A DNA stretch of 64,000 nucleotides from Leifsonia sp. Root112D2 (GTDB lineage Bacteria > Actinomycetota > Actinomycetes > Actinomycetales > Microbacteriaceae): NCBI RefSeq assembly GCF_001424905.1, contig NZ_LMCU01000001.1:1357480-1421479 (forward strand). Reading direction: 5' to 3'. Made by a program: the position numbers and the translations under genes. Under the pieces are notes generated by a model that was not told the origin of the DNA, did no database searches, and saw only the letters and a list, made by a program, of their open reading frames with translations. Below, in pieces: positions 40,603-50,056 of the stretch (position 1 is its first letter; each line of letters starts with the position of its first letter).

Positions 40603-40695
40603 CGCATAACTCATGCAGAATTGTGCGGCGTGTCGGGAGATCCCGTGTTTACGGGAGCCGCAGTCGCGCGCTCAGTATTCTGCATGAGTTGTGCG
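40603..40695. repeat. Inverted-end element, copy D
   Basis: A 93-base element with ends CGCATAACTCATGCAGAAT and ATTCTGCATGAGTTGTGCG (one mismatch). The central hairpin is CCCGT-GTTT-ACGGG. It lies between two convergent genes, the cupin and DUF1697 genes, where it may end transcription from both sides. Confidence 0.85.
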
Positions 40696-40719
40696 CAACT
40701 CGGAGAGGCAGCTTCGGCC

Positions 40720-41244
40720 TCAGCTGAGGAGTTTGCGCAGCGTGCGCAGATTGCGTGTGGTCGTGAGGGCCTTGTACCGTGCGCGGCCCGATGCCTTGCC
40801 CACAACGCTGTCGAGCGTGTGCCCGCGTTCGACCGTCCAGTAGAGCACGCCGTCGCCGTCGGCCAGCGCCTCCAGCGCGGGATCGAGCTCGGGCCGCACC
40901 GCCAGCAGCCCCTCACGCGGCTCCTCGCCCATGAGAAAGATGACGTACGGATGCCACCCCTCGCGTTCGGCATCGAACGGAAACGCCGCGACGATGCGCT
41001 CCAGCTCGGCGGTGTCGATCACATGCACCCAGGCCTCGTAGCCGAAGCGCTCCCGCAGCGCGGTCTCGATCGCCGCTTTCAGAGCGGATGCCGCGGCATC
41101 CGCCTCGAAAATCACGTTGCCGCTGGCGAGCACGGTCTTCACGTCGGCGTAACCAAGCTCGCGAAACGCGGCGGCCAGATCGGCCATCTTGATGTTCACG
41201 CCGCCGACGTTCACGCCGCGCAGCAGGGCGATGTATCGAGTCAC
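40720..41244 (-). CDS. DUF1697 family protein
   Basis: The 174-residue protein begins YIALLRGVNVGGVNIKMADL, the diagnostic DUF1697 opening, followed by LASGNVIFEADAAASALKAA, HPYVIFLMGEEP and a C-terminal RARYKALTTTRNLRTLRKLL with the conserved T-x-RN motif. GTG 41244 is chosen as start from this match. Function unknown. Divergent from the PadR regulator. Confidence 0.88.
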   Translation of the reverse strand: MTRYIALLRGVNVGGVNIKMADLAAAFRELGYADVKTVLASGNVIFEADAAASALKAAIETALRERFGYEAWVHVIDTAELERIVAAFPFDAEREGWHPYVIFLMGEEPREGLLAVRPELDPALEALADGDGVLYWTVERGHTLDSVVGKASGRARYKALTTTRNLRTLRKLLS

Positions 41245-41283
41245 GCACCCAGACTGCCATAGCGGCACGAAAGTTCTAGTAGC

Positions 41284-41307
41284 ACAGTACTGTGCGTGAT
41301 ACAGTAC
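41284..41307. promoter_or_regulatory. PadR operator and leaderless start region
   Basis: GTACTGT-N7-ACAGTAC (41287-41307) is a perfect inverted repeat, and the overlapping ACAGTACTGT (41284-41293) is itself a palindrome. The right arm ends 5 bases before the PadR ATG at 41313 and contains a TACAGT -10-like box, so the message is probably leaderless and autorepressed. Confidence 0.6.
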
Positions 41308-41312
41308 AAGAC

Positions 41313-41699
41313 ATGACACCGAACTCGCCCCCGGAAGCGCCGAACGCGGCGCGGTCCGAGCCGTTCGCATCCGACCTGCTGCGCGGCCACACCGACACGA
41401 TCGTGCTCGGCGTTCTGCGCACCACCGACCGCTACGGCTACGAGATCTACAAGACGATTCGGGATGCCACCGGCGGCCGATACGAGATCAAGGAGGCCAC
41501 CCTCTACGCCACCTTCCGCCGCCTGGTCAAAGACGGTCTCGTCGAGGCCTACTGGGGCGACGAGACCCAGGGCGGCCGCCGCAAGTACTACCGCATCACG
41601 GATGCCGGCCGTGCCGTCTACGCGCAGAACGTGCGCGACTGGACGGCAACGCAGCAGATCATCAACACGCTTCTCGACACGAAAGGCAGCCTCGAATGA
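41313..41699 (+). CDS. PadR-family regulator of the ABC exporter
   Basis: The 128-residue protein has the PadR winged helix: DTIVLGVLRTTDRYGYEIYK, YEIKEATLYATFRRLVKDGL, and the wing GGRRKYYRITDAGR. ATG 41313 is chosen; the frame open from 41292 would begin inside the operator. Its stop overlaps the next gene's start (ATGA). The four genes from here to 44608 form one unit in which PadR should respond to the compound exported by the ABC pump. Confidence 0.88.
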   Translation: MTPNSPPEAPNAARSEPFASDLLRGHTDTIVLGVLRTTDRYGYEIYKTIRDATGGRYEIKEATLYATFRRLVKDGLVEAYWGDETQGGRRKYYRITDAGRAVYAQNVRDWTATQQIINTLLDTKGSLE

Positions 41700-42625
41700 G
41701 CACCGCCGACTACTCGAACATTCACCGATACCTCGACGAGGCGTTCGCCGGCATCGCGATGACGCCGGAGATCCAGGACCTCAAGGAGGAGATTCGCGCC
41801 AACCTCGCCGCCCGTGTCGGCGAGCTCGTTGAGCGTGGAACGGATGCGAACGCCGCCGCGACGATAGCGATCGACGAGCTGGGCGACATCCGGCAACTCG
41901 TCGACGACATCGATGACGACGAAGGCCCCACGACGCGATCCGGCGGTGCATCCGGCACCAGCGCGTATCTGGTCAACCGTGTGCGCCCCAAGCCCGCGTT
42001 CGTCGTCGGCATCGTCATCGCCGCGATCGCCACGACCGGCGGCCTGGCGCTTGCGTCGCTGGGCGCCACCGGGCTGCTCCCGCTGCCGAGCGGCGTGCTC
42101 ATCCTGCTGTCGGGAATCGTCGCAACCGGGGTCGCCTGGATCGTGGGCGACTCTCTCGCGCACGAGACGACGAGCAATCATCCGATGCCCACCACCAGGG
42201 CGGGCGGGTATTTTCTCGCGACGCTCCTCACGCTGTTCGGGCTCGAGTTCGGCGGTCTCGTTGCCCTTGGTGCGCTCGATGTGTGGGCGGTCGTGCTCGC
42301 GGCCGTCGGAATCGTGGCAGGGGTCGTGCTGTTCACCTTCCTCGGCGCCACCCAGACCAACCGCAAGAAGACCTGGGCCCGCGAGGCCGAGCGCCAGTAT
42401 CAGGTCGAAGACCGCTTCTCCCAGGATCCCGTGGCCGCGGCGCGATTCGGCATCTACACCGTGGTGATCTGGTTGCTGGCCTTCGCCGTGTTCGTGGTGC
42501 TCAGCATCACGGTCGGCTTCCTGTGGTCGTGGCTTGCCCTGCTCGCCGGCTTCGCCGTCTTCATGTTCGTGCTGGCCCGGATGCTGTTCCCGGCCGACTC
42601 GAGGAAGGATGCGAAGCACCACTGA
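41696..42625 (+). CDS. Membrane protein with permease-prefix (DUF1700-like) N-terminus
   Basis: The first 75 of 309 residues form a soluble helical region (IHRYLDEAFAGIAMTPEIQD, LKEEIRANLAARVGELVERG, IDELGDIRQLVDDID) like the prefix domains that follow PadR regulators. Six or so hydrophobic helices come after, in pairs. Such proteins are usually found between a PadR regulator and an ABC exporter and are thought to aid regulation or assembly. It overlaps the PadR gene by four bases. Confidence 0.75.
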   Translation: MSTADYSNIHRYLDEAFAGIAMTPEIQDLKEEIRANLAARVGELVERGTDANAAATIAIDELGDIRQLVDDIDDDEGPTTRSGGASGTSAYLVNRVRPKPAFVVGIVIAAIATTGGLALASLGATGLLPLPSGVLILLSGIVATGVAWIVGDSLAHETTSNHPMPTTRAGGYFLATLLTLFGLEFGGLVALGALDVWAVVLAAVGIVAGVVLFTFLGATQTNRKKTWAREAERQYQVEDRFSQDPVAAARFGIYTVVIWLLAFAVFVVLSITVGFLWSWLALLAGFAVFMFVLARMLFPADSRKDAKHH

Positions 42626-42713
42626 CACACCACTCATACGAAGTGGTGGCCCGGATGCGCCAACATCCGAGCCACCTGTAACCCCGACATCCCTCATTCA
42701 TAAGGAGCACATC

Positions 42714-43765
<1,052 letters not shown>

Positions 43766-43769
<4 letters not shown>

Positions 43770-44608
43770 GCGCCACGGCTCCCGCCACCGTCCCCGCCAC
43801 GTCGAGGGTCACTACCGCGACCCAGCCGCGCGGCGCCATCATCACGCACACGGTTCTGCTCACCGGCCGGCAGCTGCGCGCATTCGTGCGGATGCCCGCC
43901 TACCTCATCATGAATCTCGTTCAGCCGATGATCTGGCTGCTGCTGTTCGGGCAACTGTTCAGATCCGTCGTGAACATTCCCGGGTTCAGCGGGGGAGGCG
44001 ACTACATCGTGTTCCTCACGCCCGGAATCGTCATGATGATGGCGCTGTTCGGCAGCGCCTGGGCGGGCACCTCGTATATCGAGGACATGGATCGCGGAGT
44101 GATGGATCGCTTTCTCACCTCGCCCACCAGCCGCGGCGGTCTGGTGGTGTCATCGATGCTGTACCAGGCGGTGCTCACGGTGCTGCAGACGCTCGTCGTG
44201 CTCGGCGTGGCCTGGCTCACCGGTGCCCGCTTCGGCGGCGGGCTCGTCGGCATCCTGATTCTGCTGCTCGCGGCCGTGCTGCTCACCTTCGTGTTCGCCG
44301 CGTTCTCGGGTGCCGTGGCCCTGCTGGCCCGTCAGCAGGCAGCGCTCATCGGAATCTCGCAACTCATCTCGTTTCCGCTGATGTTTCTCAGCTCGGCCAT
44401 CATGGACACGAGTCTTTCGCCCGAGTGGGTGCGCAATGTCGCCCGGTTCAATCCCTTCGAATGGGCGGTCGTGGCGGGGCGGCAGGCGCTGCAGGATGCC
44501 CCGGACTGGGCGGCCGTGTGGGCCAACCTCGGCCTGCTGGCGGCCCTCGCCGTCGTCATGACCTGGCTGGCGACGCTCGCGTTCCGCGCCTACCAGCGCT
44601 CCGCCTGA
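43766..44608 (+). CDS. ABC exporter permease, DrrB/ABC-2 type
   Basis: The 280-residue membrane protein has six hydrophobic segments and ABC-2 features: RMPAYLIMNLVQPMIWLLLF, YIVFLTPGIVMMMALFGSAW, MDRFLTSPTSRGG, and a late FPLMFLSSAIMD with RFNPFEWAV. Its ATG overlaps the stop of the ATPase gene by four bases. It is the last gene of the PadR unit. Confidence 0.92.
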
Positions 44609-44632
44609 GCCGCGCCGACAGACGGCGCGGCT
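44608..44632 (+). terminator. GC-rich hairpin after the ABC exporter
   Basis: AGCCGCGCCG-ACAGA-CGGCGCGGCT is a perfect 10-base stem that begins at the last base of the stop codon. It lacks a T-run, so it may act as a rho-assisted or stabilising 3' structure. Confidence 0.6.
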
Positions 44633-44781
44633 GTGGGGTTTCCACAGCCGGGCTCGGGCGCGCCGCAGCCACTTTGTAGCTCGCGCACGCACGACTACCG
44701 CGCCCGGCGCATCCGGCTTAGCGTTGAAGTGACGTTATTCGCGGATGCCCCGCGACATTCGACGAAACCAGAGGACCGACG

Positions 44782-46953
44782 ATGGTTGACACCGCAGCGC
44801 GCGCCAAGCGAGACCCCAAGCGAGACCCCAAGCAAGACCCGAAAAAAGCCTCGCAGCAAACCCCGAGACGACGCACGACGGCGCAGAAGGTCGCGGCCAA
44901 CGAGCCACCTGTCAGCACCGACCCGATCGACGCCGGCGTGCCCGCCACCGTGAATGTGCCCGCCCTCTCCCGGCAGCTGCTCGGCAGCTGGCCCGAGGTG
45001 CGCCTCGCCGCCCGCGAGGTCGCGGCGCGGCCCGAGATGCAGCGCATCGACGGTCTGAGCATGCAGGAGCACCGCGAGCGCGCATTCGGGCAGCTCAAGC
45101 TGCTCGTCGACAACGGCCAGGTGCACCGTGCTTTTCCGAAGAGCCTCGGCGGCGAGGAAGACCACGGCGGCAACATCGCCGGATTCGAGGAGCTGGTCAC
45201 GGCCGACCCGAGCCTGCAGATCAAGTCGGGCGTGCAGTGGGGCCTGTTCGGGGCGGCGGTGTTGCACCTCGGCACCGAGCGCCACCACACGGCGTTCCTG
45301 CCCGCCATCATGAGCCTCGCGGTGCCGGGGGCCTTCGCGATGACCGAGATTGGTCACGGTTCGGATGTCGCATCCATCGCCACGACCGCCACCTACATTC
45401 CCGAGACGCAGGAGTTCGAGATCCACACGCCGTTCCGCGCCGCGTGGAAGGAATACAACGGCAACGCCGCCGTCGACGGCAAGGCGGCCGTGGTCTTCGC
45501 CCAGCTCATCACCCAGGGCGTCAACCACGGCGTGCACGCTGTCTACGTTCCGCTGCGTGGCGACGACGGCGAACTGCTGCCGGGTGTCTCCAGCGAAGAC
45601 GACGGTCTCAAGGGCGGCCTCAACGGCATCGACAACGGCCGGCTCGCGTTCGAGAACGTGCGCGTGCCCCGCGTCAACCTGCTCAACCGCTACGGTGACG
45701 TCGCCGAAGACGGCACGTACACGAGCCCCATCTCCAGCCCCGGCCGTCGCTTCTTCACGATGCTCGGAACCCTTGTGCAGGGTCGCGTCTCGCTCGACGG
45801 GGCCGCGGTCGCGGCAAGCAAGGTGGGCCTGGCGATCGCCATCACCTACGGCAACCAGCGTCGCCAGTTCACCGCAGGAAGCGACACCGACGAGGAGGTG
45901 CTGCTCGACTACCAGCGCCACCAGCGCCGCCTGCTGCCGCGCCTGGCCACCACCTACGCCGCCGGATTCGCCCACGACAGCCTGCTCGTGAAGTTCGACG
46001 AGGTGTTCAGCAATAAGGCCGCCACCGACGACGAGAGGCAGGATCTCGAGACCCTCGCGGCCGCGCTCAAATCCCTCTCAACCTGGCACGCACTCGACAC
46101 GCTGCAGGAGGCGCGCGAGGCCTGCGGTGGCGCCGGCTTCATGGCCGAGAACCGCCTGGTCGGCCTGCGCAGCGACCTCGACGTGTACGTCACTTTTGAG
46201 GGCGACAACAACGTTCTGCTGCAACTGGTGGCCAAACGCCTGCTCACCGACTACAGCCGCGGTTTTGCCAAGGCGGATGCCGGTGCCCTCGCCCGCTACG
46301 TCGTCAAGCAGGCGGCGGGCAAGGCCTACCACGGCTCGGGCCTGCGCGGCCTCGCCCAGACCGTTGCCGACTTCGGCTCGACGGCGCGATCGGTGGACCA
46401 GTTGCGCGAGACGAACGCGCAGCGCGAGTTGCTGACCGACCGCGTCGAGACCATGATCGCGGATGTCGCGGGCCGGCTGCGCAGCGCCAGCAAGCTGCCG
46501 AAGCAGCAGGCCGCCGACCTCTTCAACTCGCAGCAGAATGAGCTGATCGAGGCCGCGCGCGCCCACGGCGAGCTGCTGCAGTGGGAGGCATTCACGGATG
46601 CGCTCGAGCAGGTGACGGATGCCGGCACCCGCCAGGTGCTCGTCTGGTTGCGAGACCTGTTCGGCCTTGGCCTGCTCGAGAAGCACCTGGCCTGGTATCT
46701 CATCCACGGCCGGTTGTCGCCGCAGCGCGCGCAGGCCGTGAGCGCATACATCGACCGCCTCGTGGCGCGACTGCGCCCGCACGCGCAGGACCTTGTGGAT
46801 GCCTTCGGCTACACCCAGGAGCACCTGCGCGCCCCGGTCGCCAGCGGCGCGGAGGCCGAGCGGCAGAACGAGGCCCGCGAGTACTACCGTGAGGAGCGCG
46901 CCTCGGGCACCGCCCCGGTTGACGAGAAAACCCTCAAGCCCAAGAAGAAGTAG
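44782..46953 (+). CDS. Acyl-CoA oxidase-like acyl-CoA dehydrogenase
   Basis: The 723-residue flavoprotein is longer than a normal acyl-CoA dehydrogenase (about 400) and has the acyl-CoA oxidase build: an N-terminal helical part, AFAMTEIGHGSDVASIATTA for the flavin site, and VTFEGDNNVLLQ with the catalytic Glu in the oxidase form. The C-terminal 230 residues match the oxidase C-domain. It would form 2-enoyl-CoA from acyl-CoA, passing electrons to oxygen or ETF. The first 35 residues are very basic with a KRDPKRDPKQDPKK repeat and seem disordered. Single gene. Confidence 0.85.
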   Translation: MVDTAARAKRDPKRDPKQDPKKASQQTPRRRTTAQKVAANEPPVSTDPIDAGVPATVNVPALSRQLLGSWPEVRLAAREVAARPEMQRIDGLSMQEHRERAFGQLKLLVDNGQVHRAFPKSLGGEEDHGGNIAGFEELVTADPSLQIKSGVQWGLFGAAVLHLGTERHHTAFLPAIMSLAVPGAFAMTEIGHGSDVASIATTATYIPETQEFEIHTPFRAAWKEYNGNAAVDGKAAVVFAQLITQGVNHGVHAVYVPLRGDDGELLPGVSSEDDGLKGGLNGIDNGRLAFENVRVPRVNLLNRYGDVAEDGTYTSPISSPGRRFFTMLGTLVQGRVSLDGAAVAASKVGLAIAITYGNQRRQFTAGSDTDEEVLLDYQRHQRRLLPRLATTYAAGFAHDSLLVKFDEVFSNKAATDDERQDLETLAAALKSLSTWHALDTLQEAREACGGAGFMAENRLVGLRSDLDVYVTFEGDNNVLLQLVAKRLLTDYSRGFAKADAGALARYVVKQAAGKAYHGSGLRGLAQTVADFGSTARSVDQLRETNAQRELLTDRVETMIADVAGRLRSASKLPKQQAADLFNSQQNELIEAARAHGELLQWEAFTDALEQVTDAGTRQVLVWLRDLFGLGLLEKHLAWYLIHGRLSPQRAQAVSAYIDRLVARLRPHAQDLVDAFGYTQEHLRAPVASGAEAERQNEAREYYREERASGTAPVDEKTLKPKKK

Positions 46954-46975
46954 CCCTGCCGGGGGTCGGGCTACT
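46949..46975. terminator. Shared inverted repeat holding both stop codons
   Basis: AGTAGCCC (46949-46956) and GGGCTACT (46968-46975) are perfect inverted arms. The left arm contains the TAG of the plus-strand oxidase gene and the right arm the TAG of the convergent membrane-protein gene. A hairpin forms on either transcript. Confidence 0.55.
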
Positions 46976-47879
46976 CGTTGCGCATCGCGGCGAGGCGCTC
47001 CCGCCGCCGCTTAGCCACTGCGCGGTTGTTCGCGATGCCCAGGACCACGATGCCCGCGATGCTGAGCACGGCGAGCGCCGAGGCGATGGGGTCGCCCCGC
47101 AGCGTGATCAGAGTAATGAATTCCAGCCACATGCGGTGGCGGCTGCTTGTGGTGTAGACGCCGCCCGTGCCGACAAAGTTCATGGACACAGCTAAGCCGA
47201 CGATGAGCAGCATGATGCCACCCATAGCGGCATACTGCAGCCGTGACATCGGGTCGCGCGCTATCACGTCCCTGGGCCTGCGATCGGGAAGTACTGCGAC
47301 GATGATCCACAGGATCGGCATGGCGATGAGCACTATCACGAGCATGCCCAGACCGACGCCAGCGAGCCCGAGCAGTCCCATCACGAGAATCACCTGGTAA
47401 ATTGAGGCGAAACTGTCGGTATCTCCGGTGGGCGTGTTCGGTGGCGTCACGATGAGAAAGACGATGACTGAAATGACGACGGGTCCCCAGTACACAACGC
47501 CTGAACCGCCGCTCGTGTTCTCTGCACCGTCGTCCTGCGAGGGGGCGCGCCCCAGCTTCGAGGTGAGCACACCGGCCCAGCCGAAGAGGAAGGGCAGCAC
47601 GAAGTGCACGATCGAGCCGCCGATCATCGCGATGGCGTACACGATCACGAAGCTCATGTAGTCCTGCGGCTGCGTCACCACAAAGGCCAGCCAGGCCCAC
47701 ACCGTGAGAGCGGTGCATACACCCGCTATCACGATCTCGAGCGGGCCCACGTTGTGGAACAGCCGCCTGTACCAGGGCAGTTTCGGCGCCTGCGTGGTCA
47801 CCCGCTTCGCCGCGGCCGTCTTCGACCGCGCCGCCGTCGTTCGCCGTTCCTCGGTGTTCTTCGCCTTGCCTGTCGCCAT
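46971..47879 (-). CDS. Multi-helix membrane protein, unknown function
   Basis: I do not recognise a family. The 302-residue protein has a basic N-terminal tail (about 1-45, Lys/Arg/Thr-rich), then about seven hydrophobic segments. Loops include PSQDDGAENTSGGSG and a short VLPDRRPRDVIARDP. The C-terminus is basic (RRRERLAAMRNE). It follows mdh by 21 bases on the same strand, so the two may be co-transcribed, without an obvious functional link. Confidence 0.7.
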   Translation of the reverse strand: MATGKAKNTEERRTTAARSKTAAAKRVTTQAPKLPWYRRLFHNVGPLEIVIAGVCTALTVWAWLAFVVTQPQDYMSFVIVYAIAMIGGSIVHFVLPFLFGWAGVLTSKLGRAPSQDDGAENTSGGSGVVYWGPVVISVIVFLIVTPPNTPTGDTDSFASIYQVILVMGLLGLAGVGLGMLVIVLIAMPILWIIVAVLPDRRPRDVIARDPMSRLQYAAMGGIMLLIVGLAVSMNFVGTGGVYTTSSRHRMWLEFITLITLRGDPIASALAVLSIAGIVVLGIANNRAVAKRRRERLAAMRNE

Positions 47880-47900
47880 TTTTCCCCCGTTCGGCGCGCT

Positions 47901-48911
47901 CTAGAGTAGCCCCAGCCCCCGCACCGCGTCACGTTCGGCCACCAGCTCGGCGACGGATGCGTCGATGCGCCCCCGTGAGAACGCATCGATCTCGAGACCC
48001 TCCACGATCTGCCACGCACCATTCACCGACCGCACCGGGAACGACGAGATCAGCCCCTCGGGCACGCCATACGAACCGTCGGAGACGACGCCGGCCGACG
48101 TCCAGCCCGCACCGGTGCCGTGCACCCAGTCGTACACGTGGTCAATGGCGGCGCTCGCTGCGGATGCCGCGCTCGACGCCCCGCGCACCTCGATAATCTC
48201 GGCACCCCGCTTCGCCACCCGCGGAATGAACTCGTTCTGAAGCCACGCCTCGTCCACGAGCTCGCGTACCGGCCGACTGCCGTCGGTACCGCGCGTGATT
48301 CTCGCGTGGAAGACATCCGGATACTGGCTCGCCGAGTGGTTGCCCCAGATGGCGACGTTCTCGATCGAGTCGACCGGCGCATCCAGCTTCGCCGCGAGCT
48401 GCGCCACCGCCCGGTTGTGGTCGAGCCGGGTCATGGCCGTGAACCGCTCGGCGGGCACGTCGGGTGCGGCTGCGCTGGCGATGAGGGCGTTCGTGTTGGC
48501 CGGGTTGCCCACCACGAGCACGCGAACATCGGATGCCGCTCCCGCGTTGATCGCTGCCCCCTGCGGCCCGAAGATTCCGCCGTTCGCCGCGAGCAGATCG
48601 GCCCGCTCCATGCCGGGCCCGCGCGGGCGCGCACCGACCAGCAGCGCGACGTTCACGCCGTCGAAGGCGTGAGTCGCGTCATCCGTCACCTGCACGTCGC
48701 GCAGCAGCGGAAACGCGCCGTCCTGCAGCTCGAGCGCCGTGCCCTCGGCGGCGGCGAGGCCCTGCGGAATCTCGAGCAGCCTCAGTCGCACGGGCGTGTC
48801 GGCGCCGAGAAGCTGGCCGGAGGCGATGCGGAACAGCAGCGCGTAACCGATCTGCCCTCCCGCGCCGGTCACAGTGACGGTCACGGGTGATTTCTCGCTG
48901 AACAGAGCCAT
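47901..48911 (-). CDS. mdh: Malate dehydrogenase
   Basis: MDH interconverts malate and oxaloacetate with NAD in the citric acid cycle. The 336-residue protein has VTVTGAGGQIGYALLFRIAS for the NAD fold, the mobile loop GARPRGPGMERADLL with its substrate Arg, VGNPANTNALI, TRLDHNRA with the catalytic Asp, and IWGNHSASQYPD with the catalytic His. This is the cytosolic-type form common in actinobacteria. ATG start at 48911. Confidence 0.95.
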   Translation of the reverse strand: MALFSEKSPVTVTVTGAGGQIGYALLFRIASGQLLGADTPVRLRLLEIPQGLAAAEGTALELQDGAFPLLRDVQVTDDATHAFDGVNVALLVGARPRGPGMERADLLAANGGIFGPQGAAINAGAASDVRVLVVGNPANTNALIASAAAPDVPAERFTAMTRLDHNRAVAQLAAKLDAPVDSIENVAIWGNHSASQYPDVFHARITRGTDGSRPVRELVDEAWLQNEFIPRVAKRGAEIIEVRGASSAASAASAAIDHVYDWVHGTGAGWTSAGVVSDGSYGVPEGLISSFPVRSVNGAWQIVEGLEIDAFSRGRIDASVAELVAERDAVRGLGLL

Positions 48912-48932
48912 GCATCGAGCCTATGCGCGCGG

Positions 48933-48945
48933 TACTCTCCTGACA
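48933..48945 (+). promoter_or_regulatory. -10 box and leaderless start of the metallopeptidase gene
   Basis: TACTCT (48933-48938) is placed 6 bases before the ATG at 48945, without a ribosome-binding site, which indicates a leaderless message. Confidence 0.45.
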
Positions 48946-49832
48946 TGACGTTCAATCCGAATTCGGATATCGGCGGGGGCAAGGTCAGTCGGCGCGGGCG
49001 TAACACGGGCATCGCGGCTGGGGGTGTCGGTCTCGGTGCGATAGTGATATTTCTCATCGCCCAGTTCACGGGAGTCGATCTCAGCGGTTTGGGGCTGACC
49101 GACGGTTCGAGCGGCCAGACTCAGGTGGGGCCGAGCGACAGCGTCACCGAATGCAAGACGGGGGCGGATGCGAACAACGACGTCACCTGCCGCATGAAGG
49201 GTGCAGCGGCATCCCTCGACACGTATTGGAGCGGTGAGACGCCCGGGCTGGGGGCGAGCTATCACACGCCCGAGTTCGTGCTCTTCACCGATCAGACCTC
49301 GAGCGGATGCGGCACCGCCTCGAGCGCGACCGGCCCGTTCTATTGCCCGCCCGACGAGACGCTCTACGTCGACACCGGCTTCTTCGACCAGCTGCGCAGC
49401 CAGTTCGGCGCATCCGGGGGTCCGCTCGCCGAGATGTACGTGGTGGCGCACGAGTGGGGACACCACATTCAGAACCTGCAGGGCGCCATGGCGACCATCG
49501 ACCAGCGCGCGACCGGCCCGAGCTCAGACAGTGTGCGGCTCGAGCTGCAGGCCGATTGCTACGCGGGCGCCTGGGTGGGAGCCGCGACCCAGGTGAAGGA
49601 CAAGAACGGCACCACATTTCTGGAGCCGATCACCAAGCAACAGCTGACGGATGCCCTTGATGCGGCCTCCGCGGTCGGTGACGACCGCATTCAGCAGGCC
49701 TCGGGAGGGCAGGTGAACCGGGAGAGCTGGACCCACGGCTCGAGCGCACAGCGCCAGCGCTGGTTCACCTCCGGCTACACCGGCGGCCCGACACACTGCG
49801 ACACATTCGCGTCCCCCGCCTCGAAGCTCTAG
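48945..49832 (+). CDS. Neutral zinc metallopeptidase (YpfJ family)
   Basis: The 295-residue protein has a basic cytoplasmic start, one N-terminal helix (about 24-45), and an outer domain with the zinc motif VVAHEWGHHIQNLQG (HExxH) and the downstream Glu in RLELQADCYAGAW. Four or more Cys residues in the outer part (CKTG, TCRM, GCGT, YCPP) may form disulfides. It is expected to act on peptides outside the membrane; the substrate is unknown. Single gene, divergent from mdh. Confidence 0.9.
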   Translation: MTFNPNSDIGGGKVSRRGRNTGIAAGGVGLGAIVIFLIAQFTGVDLSGLGLTDGSSGQTQVGPSDSVTECKTGADANNDVTCRMKGAAASLDTYWSGETPGLGASYHTPEFVLFTDQTSSGCGTASSATGPFYCPPDETLYVDTGFFDQLRSQFGASGGPLAEMYVVAHEWGHHIQNLQGAMATIDQRATGPSSDSVRLELQADCYAGAWVGAATQVKDKNGTTFLEPITKQQLTDALDAASAVGDDRIQQASGGQVNRESWTHGSSAQRQRWFTSGYTGGPTHCDTFASPASKL

Positions 49833-49840
49833 CGCCTTCT

Positions 49841-49927
49841 GCTGGTTGAGGAGCGAGGAGCGAGCGTCTCGAAACCGCCCGCGCCACGCAGGTTTCGAGA
49901 CGGCCGCGGGCGGCCTCCTCAACCAGC
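49841..49927. repeat. GGTTGAGG palindromic repeat before the CHC-like operon
   Basis: GCTGGTTGAGG...GTCTCGAAACC (49841-49876) is mirrored by GGTTTCGAGACGG...CTCCTCAACCAGC to 49927. It begins 8 bases after the metallopeptidase stop codon. Confidence 0.85.
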
Positions 49928-49943
49928 GAAAGTGCGGTGGAAT

Positions 49944-49971
49944 TTGCACATTGGCTGAGCACGAGTAGCGT
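49944..49971 (+). promoter_or_regulatory. Candidate promoter of the operon at 50057
   Basis: TTGCAC (49944-49949), a 16-base spacer and TAGCGT (49966-49971) form a plausible sigma70-type promoter. It is the only such pair between the repeat and the first gene. Confidence 0.4.
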
Positions 49972-50017
49972 ATGAAAGCTTCGTTCGAGGCCAATCCCCT
50001 CCCACGAAGTAGTGCTC

Positions 50018-50036
50018 GAAGAGAAGCGTTCTCTTC
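50018..50036 (+). promoter_or_regulatory. Leader hairpin before the AroA-ligase gene
   Basis: GAAGAGAA-GCG-TTCTCTTC is a perfect 8-base stem with a 3-base loop, 20 bases upstream of the start codon and just before the GAAGGGG ribosome-binding site. It could control translation or be a protein-binding site. Confidence 0.45.
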
Positions 50037-50056
50037 TGCTGTGAAGGGGTTGATTG

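Noticed and set aside
6322..40695. CRISPR-like reading of the spaced repeats
   Set aside because: Copies lie kilobases apart, carry inverted ends and are not in an array; no cas gene is present.
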